Source: Lachnospiraceae bacterium | GTDB taxonomy: Bacteria; Bacillota; Clostridia; Lachnospirales; Lachnospiraceae | NCBI GenBank assembly: GCA_019420465.1 | Contig: JAHZHB010000125.1 | Coordinates: 1-7,147, forward strand | Direction: 5' to 3' | DNA length: 7,147 bases | In this document: positions 1-6,027 of the stretch, piece by piece | Layout: every line of letters starts with the position of its first letter | How positions within the stretch are numbered: the first letter of the stretch is position 1 | The notes under the pieces: model-generated | What the model saw: only the letters and a program-made list of their open reading frames with translations | The model's database searches: none | What the model was told of the DNA's origin: nothing | Program-made: the position numbers and the translations under genes

Positions 1-720
1 TTTTCTGCGCCAGGGAAGTAATACTCCCACAGCCAGTATGGCCCCGGCTACATACAGTGCCGGATCGTTCCCTTTTTTGTACCAGAGCAGAGGCTGACCG
101 CCAAGTGTCGCCGGCAGCATATATGTGGCTTTGGTTTCCTCCGGATTTTCCATCTGCAGGGCCTCTTTCAGCCGTCCCTGCAGACTGTTGTCCTCCAGTG
201 GCAGGACAAAGACCTGCGCTGTAAAACGGTCTGCCATACCATCCCCGGACAGTACAGCTTCCAGCTGTACCGTTTTCCCCGCTTTGGGGATTTCTTCACC
301 CAGACTTCCGTCATAGGAAAGGATTTCCGGACAGTCGCTGCTCCAGCTGACCACGATTTCACCTCCTTCCGCTGATGACGGCATATACAATGGCTTTGTC
401 ACCGCTTCCAGACTGTCGTTTTCGCCTTTCAGCTCTGTCTGCAGCTTTTGCTTTGCCTTTTCCAGAAGTTCCTTGTTTTCCTGTGCTGTGCGTTTTCTTG
501 CTTTTATCGTGGCCGTAAAAGGTACTTTTTCCTCATCCAGCGTTACATAAAGGTCCTCCTTCCGATCCTCCTGTCCGATGTCCGGCCGCTCAAGCCTTTG
601 TACCGGCCTGGCCGTATAGAAGGTCACACCCAGATGAACCCCCAGAAAGGCCATCAATGCCAGTCCGCCTACTGCCAGATAATATCTGTTGATCTTTTTC
701 TTTCCTTTTTCCTTTTTCAT
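1..720 (-). CDS. TadC-like pilus platform protein, N-terminal part (runs off the left edge)
   Basis: The first 240 codons of a gene that continues beyond base 1 without a stop. A lysine-rich N-terminus (residues 1-10) precedes a membrane segment (about 13-34). An extracytoplasmic region of about 185 residues follows, then a second membrane segment (about 221-237) ending in WRRK. Residues 60-100 are charged and probably helical. Residues about 105-175 resemble an atrophied bacterial Ig-like (aBig) domain: a serine/proline lead-in, VVSWSSDCPEILSYDG, then a strand pair ending TAQVFVLP. The ATG lies 3 nt after the tadB stop, with an AGGTG ribosome site. The position after tadB suggests TadC, the second GspF-family platform subunit; Lachnospiraceae TadC-like proteins, as I recall them, carry such an N-terminal ectodomain. 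The GspF domain that would prove this lies outside the window, so it could instead be a separate accessory membrane protein. Confidence 0.6.
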   Translation of the reverse strand, partial: MKKEKGKKKINRYYLAVGGLALMAFLGVHLGVTFYTARPVQRLERPDIGQEDRKEDLYVTLDEEKVPFTATIKARKRTAQENKELLEKAKQKLQTELKGENDSLEAVTKPLYMPSSAEGGEIVVSWSSDCPEILSYDGSLGEEIPKAGKTVQLEAVLSGDGMADRFTAQVFVLPLEDNSLQGRLKEALQMENPEETKATYMLPATLGGQPLLWYKKGNDPALYVAGAILAVGVLLPWRRK

Positions 721-723
721 GGT

Positions 724-1467
724 CTACACCTGTATATCCGTAATATGTCTCCCCCAACATGCAGCCACCAGGTAAATCCCCAGACAGACCGTCATCACGA
801 CCCGACCGGCGCTTTGTGTATACAGCACAGCCATATATTCCGGTGATGTCACACGCAGATAAAGAAGAATTCCCCAGGGAACGATACTCATGATCCGCTG
901 TTCCATCTGTCTCGAGGCTATCTCGGCTTCGATATCTTTCTGGGTTTCCTGCTTTTCTTTCATATGCTGCAAAGTGACCGTCAGAATCTGATCCAGTCTG
1001 CCTCCGGTCCTCTTGCCCGCGGCAAAAACATCCGCAAAGCTGCCGATATCCTCATCCTGACACCGTACAGCCAGATCCGTGAACAGTTTTTCCAGGGCAA
1101 CACCCACATGCATCTGGTTTTCCATATAGGAAAGCTCCTTTACCAGCGCATCCTTTGGCCCGTACAGTCTCTGGATATCCCTCCGGCTTTCTGCCAGTGC
1201 GGATTCCGCCGAATATCCGGCACGCAGAGCCACTACAAAGCTCTCCGCGCAAGGTAAAAAACTGTCACGCAGCTGTTTTTTTCTCTTTTTCAGCTCTTCT
1301 TTCAGCAACAGGCGTACAGCGATCACAAAAAACACCGGAAACCCCAGCCACAGCCAGAGGCTGTCATATAAAAGCCAGCTGCCCGCACCATACACAAGAA
1401 ATATCCCACTGCCATAAAATATCCACTGCTGTACCGTAAAACGACAGCGATCGTACGACTGTTTCAT
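724..1467 (-). CDS. tadB: TadB-like inner-membrane platform protein, type II secretion F family
   Basis: A 247-aa GspF-family membrane protein. The family forms the inner-membrane platform that couples the TadA ATPase to assembly of Flp-type (type IVc) pili. Two hydrophobic segments lie near the N-terminus (about 16-35 and 37-55). A cytoplasmic helical domain follows (about 56-192), with the family pattern 'L..G.S...AL' (LRAGYSAESAL, 81-91) and 'F...KRTGG.L' (148-158). Two C-terminal membrane segments lie at about 193-206 and 222-238. The ATG overlaps the tadA stop as ATGA, indicating translational coupling. The length is close to, or slightly below, typical TadB proteins. The family call is secure; TadB rather than TadC rests on its place directly after tadA. 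Confidence 0.88.
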   Translation of the reverse strand: MKQSYDRCRFTVQQWIFYGSGIFLVYGAGSWLLYDSLWLWLGFPVFFVIAVRLLLKEELKKRKKQLRDSFLPCAESFVVALRAGYSAESALAESRRDIQRLYGPKDALVKELSYMENQMHVGVALEKLFTDLAVRCQDEDIGSFADVFAAGKRTGGRLDQILTVTLQHMKEKQETQKDIEAEIASRQMEQRIMSIVPWGILLYLRVTSPEYMAVLYTQSAGRVVMTVCLGIYLVAACWGRHITDIQV

Positions 1468-2639
1468 ATCCCGGCCCTTTCCAGCTTTTCTGTATGCTTA
1501 AGCTCCGCCCTTTTTTCCAGCTGTCCGCTGTGCCAGTCCCGCTCATACAGTGGTATAAGCCTTACCTCACCACCGGCAAATCCATCGACCTCAGCCACCT
1601 GCAAAAGCCGCCTCTTTTTTTCCCTGTCCCGGCCAAGCTGAACAAAGATATCGATACCGGAGGCAATCTGCCTGCGGATAGCCTCAAGAGGCATGGTCAT
1701 GCCCATCAGTGCCATTGTCTCGAGCCTCAGCAGCATATCGTTCGGACTGTTGGCATGTGCCGTGGACAGTGAACCGTCATGTCCCGTATTCAGAGCCTGC
1801 AAAAGATCGATCGTTTCCTCTCCCCGGACCTCACCCACGATAATACGGTCCGGACGCATACGCAAAGCGGCACGGATCAGATCTCTGATCGATATGCTTT
1901 TAGACTCCTGCAGATTGGCACTTTTGGCTTCGAGCCGGACCAGATTTCTCTCCCCGGGGATACGAAGCTCTGCTGTATCTTCGATCGTGATCAGCCGTTC
2001 TCCTGTCGGAATGCTGGCAGACAGCGCATTCAGAAACGTCGTTTTTCCTGCGGAAGTACCACCTCCGATCATCAGTGAATAGCCGCTCTTTACCAGCTGC
2101 TGCAGAAAATGTGCTGTTTCTTCATCCAGTGTCTCCAGACGCAGAAGATCTTCCATATCGATCGCTCTTTTTGGAAAGCGCCGGATCGTCAGCACCGGTC
2201 CGTCCACCGCCACCGGCGGCAGCGCGGCATGGATCCTGGTACCATCCGGCAGGCGGGCATCGGCCAGTGGCATGCCCGTATTGATCACGCGGTTACATCC
2301 GGCTACGATCTGCTGGATCACATCTTCCAGCCGTTCCTGCGAAGAAAAGCTTTTTTCATACCGCATCAGCTGACCGTTTTGTTCAATATAGATATGGCGG
2401 TGACCATTGACCATGATCTCGGTTACCGCGGGATCCTCCATCAGCTCCTGCAGCACATCCAGCCGACGTACGGCAGCATAGAGCTCTTCTTTTAATACCA
2501 GACGCTCCTTTAGTGACAGTCCCGCCTCTTCCAGAAGCATCGCATCGATCTCCTCACTGATCTCTTCATCACTGTCTTTGAGACTGTCGGCCAGACGCTG
2601 TCTGAGCCTCGTTTTCAGTTCAGCTGCCTTTTCTTCCAC
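1464..2639 (-). CDS. tadA: TadA/CpaF family secretion ATPase of the tad pilus
   Basis: A 391-aa hexameric traffic ATPase that powers pilus assembly. An N-terminal helical region (1-65) leads into the N-domain (about 66-160, with EIMVNG and the ARLPDGTRIHAALPPVA stretch). The catalytic core contains Walker A GGGTSAGKTT (192-201), the Asp box ITIEDTAEL (217-225), Walker B RIIVGEVRGEE (265-275, catalytic Glu270) and the His box TGHDGSLSTAHANSP (285-299). All catalytic motifs are intact and the length is normal. The start is GTG at 2637-2639, chosen because AAAGGAGG (its AGGAGG at 2646-2651) sits 6 nt upstream. This makes a 20-nt overlap with the cpaE-like gene. The 3' end overlaps tadB by 4 nt. 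It probably acts at the cytoplasmic face with TadB/TadC. Confidence 0.95.
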   Translation of the reverse strand: MEEKAAELKTRLRQRLADSLKDSDEEISEEIDAMLLEEAGLSLKERLVLKEELYAAVRRLDVLQELMEDPAVTEIMVNGHRHIYIEQNGQLMRYEKSFSSQERLEDVIQQIVAGCNRVINTGMPLADARLPDGTRIHAALPPVAVDGPVLTIRRFPKRAIDMEDLLRLETLDEETAHFLQQLVKSGYSLMIGGGTSAGKTTFLNALSASIPTGERLITIEDTAELRIPGERNLVRLEAKSANLQESKSISIRDLIRAALRMRPDRIIVGEVRGEETIDLLQALNTGHDGSLSTAHANSPNDMLLRLETMALMGMTMPLEAIRRQIASGIDIFVQLGRDREKKRRLLQVAEVDGFAGGEVRLIPLYERDWHSGQLEKRAELKHTEKLERAGI

Positions 2640-3609
2640 AGGTTTCCTCCTTTGTTTCCTGTATGCCCCGCAGAAAGCTCTGCATCATTTCCACAGATGT
2701 GCTGTCCGGTCCTTTTTCAGGCGACAGCCGCAGGTACTTCACTTTTTCTGTCAGTCTGCCGTTTCCTCTGGCTCCCATATAGCTCTGCCACAGTCTTTTT
2801 CTGACATCCTTCTCCTTATGGTCGACCAGCCAGATCTCATCAAACAGCTCCAGAAACTCCTCCACCGGCTGGATCAGCATGCCCACGGCCACTACCACTG
2901 CCGTATAGGGACTGTCGCTGCCAAGCAGAGCAAAAAAAGCTTTCCAGTCACTGATCTTTACCTGGGAAAGATCATAAGGCACATAAGCCACCGGCAACAG
3001 ATCGATTCCCTGCCAGCCGGTCGTTTTGGTCATAAGACGGCCTATCAGCTCCTCCTTTTTTTCGCAGAGAACATACAGAAGCTCTCCCAGATCGGCCAGC
3101 TGGCTGTCCCCGGACAGTTCTACGGTTACCGGCCATGCCCTGAAGTTTGCAAAGAGCACTTTCTCGGTCTTTGCCAGATCTTTTGCAAGCGCCAGTGCCA
3201 GCCATTCTGTCGCCGCCTCTTCTCCGACATCCGTCACAGCAAAGAGGCGAAACCTGCCCTTTATCCCTCCGGCATGGATTCCCGGAACGAGCTGTGTATA
3301 TGCCGCCAGCACATCCTTTAATATGCCTTCGGCATCCTGATAACGAAAGATCTGCGGGACACCCTCTACCGTCTCAAAGCTATTGCCGAGCAGAAAAAGC
3401 GGACATCTGCTGTCGATCCAGTCCTTTTTCCGATACAGCTCTCTCGCCAGCAGGACAGCCTCCGGCTGTTTCTTTTCTACATAGCCAAGCAGCTGGTCTG
3501 TGGAAGAAAACACCTGCAGAGTGAAAGGATAGCCTGCTTTTTTCTCCGCATATGCCGCAAGGCGTCTGGCAAACTCTGTCTGTGTATCTGTGACTGCCAG
3601 GGTATTCAA
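2620..3609 (-). CDS. CpaE/TadZ-like pilus assembly protein with degenerate ATPase site
   Basis: A 329-aa protein when started at TTG 3607-3609. The N-terminal part (1-105) has the alternating strand/helix layout of a receiver-like domain (TLAVTDTQTEFARRLAAYAEKK..., EAVLLARE, LFLLGN). The C-terminal part (about 119-320) resembles a ParA/MinD-type fold, as in CpaE/TadZ, which localises the tad machine. Where the deviant Walker A lysine motif is expected there is only FAVTDVGEEAATEWLALALA (123-142), with no KGGxGKT, so nucleotide hydrolysis is doubtful. Later strands (AVVVAVGML, EIWLVD) fit the fold. I chose TTG because it overlaps the peptidase TGA as TTGA, with GGTGG 5 nt upstream; a longer open frame reaches 3702 but its first codons lie inside the peptidase gene. 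ATG at 3622-3624 is possible, but the nearest AGGA abuts it. The call leans on context between peptidase and tadA. Confidence 0.75.
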   Translation of the reverse strand: MNTLAVTDTQTEFARRLAAYAEKKAGYPFTLQVFSSTDQLLGYVEKKQPEAVLLARELYRKKDWIDSRCPLFLLGNSFETVEGVPQIFRYQDAEGILKDVLAAYTQLVPGIHAGGIKGRFRLFAVTDVGEEAATEWLALALAKDLAKTEKVLFANFRAWPVTVELSGDSQLADLGELLYVLCEKKEELIGRLMTKTTGWQGIDLLPVAYVPYDLSQVKISDWKAFFALLGSDSPYTAVVVAVGMLIQPVEEFLELFDEIWLVDHKEKDVRKRLWQSYMGARGNGRLTEKVKYLRLSPEKGPDSTSVEMMQSFLRGIQETKEETCGRKGS

Positions 3610-4112
3610 TGCAGCCACCACCATTCCTGCAGCCCCCGAAGCAGTACCCCGCCAAGAAGCATCACGGCAAAACATATCTTTGTATCCTCCTGACCGGTCC
3701 ACACAAGACCTCTTTGCAGCCCGTTAAGCCGTGCAAGTACCCTTTGTGGCAGCCCGCCGAGTGTCCGGTCATGGATACTTTTTGCCAGTCCGGCCAGTAC
3801 CGCCAGTACCCCTGCCGCAAAAAAGACCCACAGCCCCCGCTTGAAGCTTAAGATCGCTCCCAGTGCTGATACCAGCTTGACATCCCCGGCGCCAATAGCC
3901 CCCAGCTGATACACAGCCAGTGCCGCTACTCCCGGGATCAGGGCGCCAAGCGCCCATACAGACAGTCCTTGAAAACCCCGAAAGCCCATCCACAGACCTG
4001 CTCCTATCACCCATCCGCTAAGCGCCAGAAGATTGGGGATCTTCTGCCAGCGCCAGTCAAAATACGCCGCCGCCGCAGACAGAAGGAGCGCGCAAACCAC
4101 AGGTACACTCAT
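3606..4112 (-). CDS. Prepilin peptidase, TadV/CpaA type (A24 aspartic peptidase)
   Basis: A 168-aa polytopic membrane protein, the small prepilin peptidase form lacking the N-terminal methylase domain of PilD. It cleaves the leader of Flp-type prepilins at the membrane. The two catalytic aspartates are present: Asp19 in AYFDWRWQKIPN (first loop) and Asp77 in the GAGDVKL motif (74-80). Four or more hydrophobic segments are visible (about 1-17, 28-44, 51-70, 92-112, 146-160). The length is typical of TadV/CpaA. The ATG at 4110-4112 has a near-perfect AAAGGAGGT site (AGGAGG at 4121-4126, 8 nt spacing). It is the first gene of the tad operon, 76 nt from the predicted transcription start. Its stop overlaps the next start as TTGA. 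Confidence 0.92.
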   Translation of the reverse strand: MSVPVVCALLLSAAAAYFDWRWQKIPNLLALSGWVIGAGLWMGFRGFQGLSVWALGALIPGVAALAVYQLGAIGAGDVKLVSALGAILSFKRGLWVFFAAGVLAVLAGLAKSIHDRTLGGLPQRVLARLNGLQRGLVWTGQEDTKICFAVMLLGGVLLRGLQEWWWLH

Positions 4113-4158
4113 ACCTACGACCTCCTTTACATCATTTGATTTTAATCATGGGATCTCA

Positions 4159-4177
4159 CAGTCGAACGACTGCGTTC
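4159..4177. promoter_or_regulatory. Overlapping inverted repeats in the tad leader, possible operator or RNA switch
   Basis: Two perfect inverted repeats share bases. CAGTCG-AA-CGACTG spans 4159-4172 and GAACG-ACTG-CGTTC spans 4164-4177. They lie about 11-29 nt downstream of the predicted tad transcription start. As DNA this could bind a dimeric regulator. As RNA the two small stems are mutually exclusive. No regulator family is recognised. Confidence 0.35.
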
Positions 4178-4194
4178 AGAATTCTTATAATTGT

Positions 4195-4223
4195 ATTAAA
4201 CCACAAAGAAATGCATTTGTAAA
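4195..4223 (-). promoter_or_regulatory. Sigma-A promoter of the tad operon
   Basis: On the minus strand, -35 TTTACA (4218-4223), a 17-bp spacer, and -10 TTTAAT (4195-4200). The predicted start is near 4188, giving a leader of about 76 nt before the peptidase ATG. The spacing is ideal and each hexamer is one or two bases from consensus. No other candidate with correct spacing is obvious in the 220-bp intergenic gap. Confidence 0.65.
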
Positions 4224-4275
4224 GTACTTTTTACTATTTTATTAGACTTTTTCTGTAATACCATCTCCTGATCTC

Positions 4276-4308
4276 TCCGTACCGGAACATGGATAGCTCC
4301 GGTACGGA
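4276..4308 (-). terminator. GC-rich hairpin after the ygjP-ybaK operon
   Basis: TCCGTACCGGA (4276-4286) and TCCGGTACGGA (4298-4308) form a perfect 11-bp stem around an 11-nt loop, 27 nt past the deacylase stop. This is the expected place for the operon's terminator. However, neither strand has a U-tract directly after the stem, so it is not a classical intrinsic terminator. It may instead be a pause site, an RNA 3'-end protector or a protein-binding site. Confidence 0.45.
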
Positions 4309-4335
4309 AGAACAGGATAAAAAACGTGTACAGGA

Positions 4336-4812
4336 TCATTCCGTAATATCCGCAAACTGCGCACGGATCAGCCCGGCCAGCTGCACAGGATCGACAAGGA
4401 TCGTCATACCGATGCGCCCTCCGCTGATATAGATCCGGTCAAAATTTTTCGCAGATTCATGGATCACTGTCGGGAACTGCTTTTTCATACCCAGCGGTGT
4501 ACAGCCGCCCCGCACATAACCGGTGATCTTTGTAATATCTTTTACCGGGATCATCTCCACCGATTTTTCACCGACCACACGGGCCGCTGTCTTTAACTGG
4601 ACCTCCTCGGCGATCGGCAGCACAAACACATAGTACTGGCCACTTTTCCCCTGCATCACCAGTGTTTTGAACGACTGCTCCACAGGTGCGCCTGTTTTTT
4701 CCGCCGTATGCAGGCCATCGATAAATTCGTCACATTCGTACTGGATCACTTCATAAGGAATCTTTGCACGATCCAGCATGCGCATGGCATTGGTTTTGGC
4801 TTCTTTTCCCAT
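4336..4812 (-). CDS. ybaK: YbaK-type Cys-tRNA(Pro) deacylase
   Basis: A 158-aa single-domain editing protein of the YbaK/EbsC family, which hydrolyses Cys mischarged onto tRNA(Pro) in trans to prolyl-tRNA synthetase. Family landmarks are the conserved lysine in SFKTLV (Lys49), the VLP strand (64-66), the glycine-rich GGCTPLG (102-108) and SGGRIG (130-135) before the terminal helix. The length matches the family. I chose ATG 4810-4812, which has AGGAGG (4822-4827) 9 nt upstream. A GTG 18 nt further up overlaps the preceding stop (GTGA) but lies on that ribosome site. It starts 14 nt after the YgjP-like gene and is probably cotranscribed with it. No functional link between the two genes is known to me. 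Confidence 0.92.
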   Translation of the reverse strand: MGKEAKTNAMRMLDRAKIPYEVIQYECDEFIDGLHTAEKTGAPVEQSFKTLVMQGKSGQYYVFVLPIAEEVQLKTAARVVGEKSVEMIPVKDITKITGYVRGGCTPLGMKKQFPTVIHESAKNFDRIYISGGRIGMTILVDPVQLAGLIRAQFADITE

Positions 4813-4826
4813 ACTCTTTATCCTCC

Positions 4827-5378
4827 TCACGGCCGGTAGGCCTTCAGCTTTTTTCTGCGCTCCCGGTAATCCGGCAGTACGGCTTCCACTTCTTTCCAGA
4901 ATGCCGGCGAATGATTCATCTGCTTCAGATGTGCCAGCTCATGTACCACCACATATTCCAGCTGATCCGGTCCGGTAAAGATCAGCTTCCAGTTAAAGTT
5001 CAGATTTCCCTTTGTACTGCAGCTTCCCCAGACGGTCTTTTGCTCCTTGATGAATATACGGTTATAGCTGACTTCCATCAGCCGGGCAAAATAGGCGGTC
5101 TTGACCTTTAAGATCTCCCCGGCCTGTTTTTTCAGCCGTCTTTTTTCTTCTTCGGTAAAGCTGTCCGGCAGACTTTTGGTATGCTGCCCCATCCGATTGC
5201 GGATCCAGCGGATATGCTTCTGTAAAAAGTCGTGGATCTCTTTTTCTGACAGAGCCAAGGGTGCCTTAAAATACAGCTCTCCATCCCGGATCTCCAGCGC
5301 CACTGTCTTTCGTGCCGACCTTTTTATATGCACCGGGTAGGTATCATCCCGGTCGGTTATTGTATATATTTCTTCCAT
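4827..5378 (-). CDS. YgjP-like zinc metallopeptidase family protein (DUF45)
   Basis: A 183-aa protein of the YgjP/DUF45 family, related to SprT/WLM zinc peptidases. The N-terminal half (about 1-65) has the family's opening pattern: KRSARKTVALEI, KAPLALSEKEI, then FLQKHIRWI. The C-terminal half carries the metal site: VWGSCSTKGNLNFNW (116-130), HELAH (146-150) and NHSPAFW (155-161). His146, His150 and His156 are the likely ligands and Glu147 the general base. The length is slightly short of the usual 220-240 aa. The substrate is unknown; the family may act as a processing or quality-control peptidase. No ATG lies upstream in a useful position. The start has no clear ribosome site, but the promoter (5386-5414) would begin the transcript at or within one base of this ATG. 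Confidence 0.88.
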   Translation of the reverse strand: MEEIYTITDRDDTYPVHIKRSARKTVALEIRDGELYFKAPLALSEKEIHDFLQKHIRWIRNRMGQHTKSLPDSFTEEEKRRLKKQAGEILKVKTAYFARLMEVSYNRIFIKEQKTVWGSCSTKGNLNFNWKLIFTGPDQLEYVVVHELAHLKQMNHSPAFWKEVEAVLPDYRERRKKLKAYRP

Positions 5379-5385
5379 AGTGCCT

Positions 5386-5414
5386 ACTATAGCAAAAGCC
5401 CTCCCCTATTGCAA
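5386..5414 (-). promoter_or_regulatory. Promoter of the ygjP-ybaK operon, predicted leaderless
   Basis: On the minus strand, -35 TTGCAA (5409-5414), a 17-bp spacer, and extended -10 TGCTATAGT with hexamer TATAGT at 5386-5391. Seven bases past the -10 lies 5379/5378, and 5378 is the A of the ATG. The message would therefore have no leader or a single extra base. The upstream flank is A-rich on the transcribed sense strand. Confidence 0.7.
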
Positions 5415-5510
5415 GCCGTCCTTTTTCTTCTTAATTGTCTGAATATTCTATTATCTTTTTATTCTTTGCTAATTATTTTACGTTTTTTCTATTATTTTCT
5501 GTTTTTGCTG
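5415..5510. promoter_or_regulatory. T-rich divergent spacer with spaced T-tracts (UP-like)
   Basis: This stretch is strongly AT-rich and lies between two divergent promoters. Plus-strand T-tracts at 5476-5479, 5483-5488, 5495-5498 and 5502-5506 recur at roughly 8-11 bp, upstream of the TTGACA at 5511. Such tracts are typical of UP elements and intrinsically bent DNA. No gene or repeat is seen in it. Confidence 0.4.
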
Positions 5511-5539
5511 TTGACAAATCTGTTTTCGTCTGCTATTAT
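5511..5539 (+). promoter_or_regulatory. Near-consensus sigma-A promoter of the repeat RNA
   Basis: A perfect -35 TTGACA (5511-5516), a 17-bp spacer, and extended -10 TGCTATTAT with hexamer TATTAT (5534-5539), one base from TATAAT. T-tracts upstream may act as an UP element. The predicted start is A at about 5546. It is the strongest promoter visible in the window, yet no conventional protein gene follows it. Confidence 0.88.
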
Positions 5540-5579
5540 TTAACCAACAAAAGAAATCAAGGCAAAGAGGTAAGATCCC

Positions 5580-5591
5580 ATGGAAAGTTAA
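5580..5591 (+). CDS. Possible mini-ORF in repeat copy 1 (Met-Glu-Ser-stop)
   Basis: ATG GAA AGT TAA lies 7 nt after AAAGAGGTAA, a good ribosome site, about 34 nt from the predicted transcription start. It is the first potential initiation site on the repeat RNA. A peptide this short has no predicted function of its own; any effect would come from ribosome occupancy or peptidyl-tRNA release. Confidence 0.35.
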   Translation: MES

Positions 5592-5650
5592 AGTGAAGTA
5601 TCAAGGATCCCGATACATACGACCCGAATTTAAGAAAGAGGTACAGTCCA

Positions 5651-5659
5651 ATGGCTTAG
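5651..5659 (+). CDS. Possible mini-ORF in repeat copy 2 (Met-Ala-stop)
   Basis: ATG GCT TAG lies 13 bases after the start of a GAGGTACAGTCC core, the same geometry as copy 1. The ribosome site is AAAGAGGT. Translation is possible but unproven. Confidence 0.3.
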   Translation: MA

Positions 5660-5804
5660 ATCTATTCAGATAAACAGATATACAAAATTCAAAAAAGGAG
5701 GTACGGACCCAAGGAGACTTAGCGATTCACCCAAAACGATATTATGAAATGAGGTACAGACCGATTAACACTTAACGATTTACCCCAAACGATATTAAAG
5801 AAAT

Positions 5805-6000
5805 GAGGTACAGTCCAATCAAAATTTAACGATTTGCCCCAAACGATATCATGAAAAGAGGTACGGTCCAATCAGAATTTGACGATTTACCCCAAACGAT
5901 ACTAAGAAAAGAGGTACGGTCCAATCAAAATTTAACGATTTACCCCAAACAATATCATGAAAAGAGGTACGGTCCAATCAGAATTTGACGATTTACCCCA
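5805..6000 (+). repeat. 106-bp higher-order tandem duplication inside the array
   Basis: Bases 5805-5894 and 5911-6000 are the same 90 bp, with three differences by eye, all A/G transitions. The duplicated unit is a pair of 53-nt repeats of two subtypes. One has ATCAAAATTTAACG and the other ATCAGAATTTGACG, so the subtypes alternate. This indicates one fairly recent duplication of a dimer. The identity ends at base 6000, where the second dimer changes into the terminal copy. Confidence 0.85.
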
Positions 6001-6027
6001 TAATTTAATAAAGAGAGGTACAGTCCA

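Noticed and set aside
2578..3321. 247-codon plus-strand ORF antisense to the CpaE-like gene
   Set aside because: It is a shadow frame opposite a well-supported gene and shows no recognisable domain.
3610..3702. Upstream extension of the CpaE-like gene
   Set aside because: These codons lie wholly inside the peptidase gene and start without a ribosome site; the TTGA overlap at 3606-3609 fits better.
4163..4177. LexA/SOS box in the tad leader
   Set aside because: The half-sites resemble GAAC...GTTC but are separated by six bases rather than the four of Firmicute SOS boxes.
5328..5543. 71-codon hydrophobic plus-strand ORF
   Set aside because: It overlaps the ygjP-like gene and its promoter, ends in the repeat promoter, and its hydrophobicity comes from T-rich DNA.
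5546..5640. Riboswitch or attenuator leader
   Set aside because: No known aptamer core is recognisable and no downstream plus-strand gene exists to be controlled.
5851..5988. 45-codon plus-strand ORF inside the repeats
   Set aside because: It has no ribosome site before its ATG, and the 53-nt period shifts frame at each unit, so it is a by-product of the repeat sequence.
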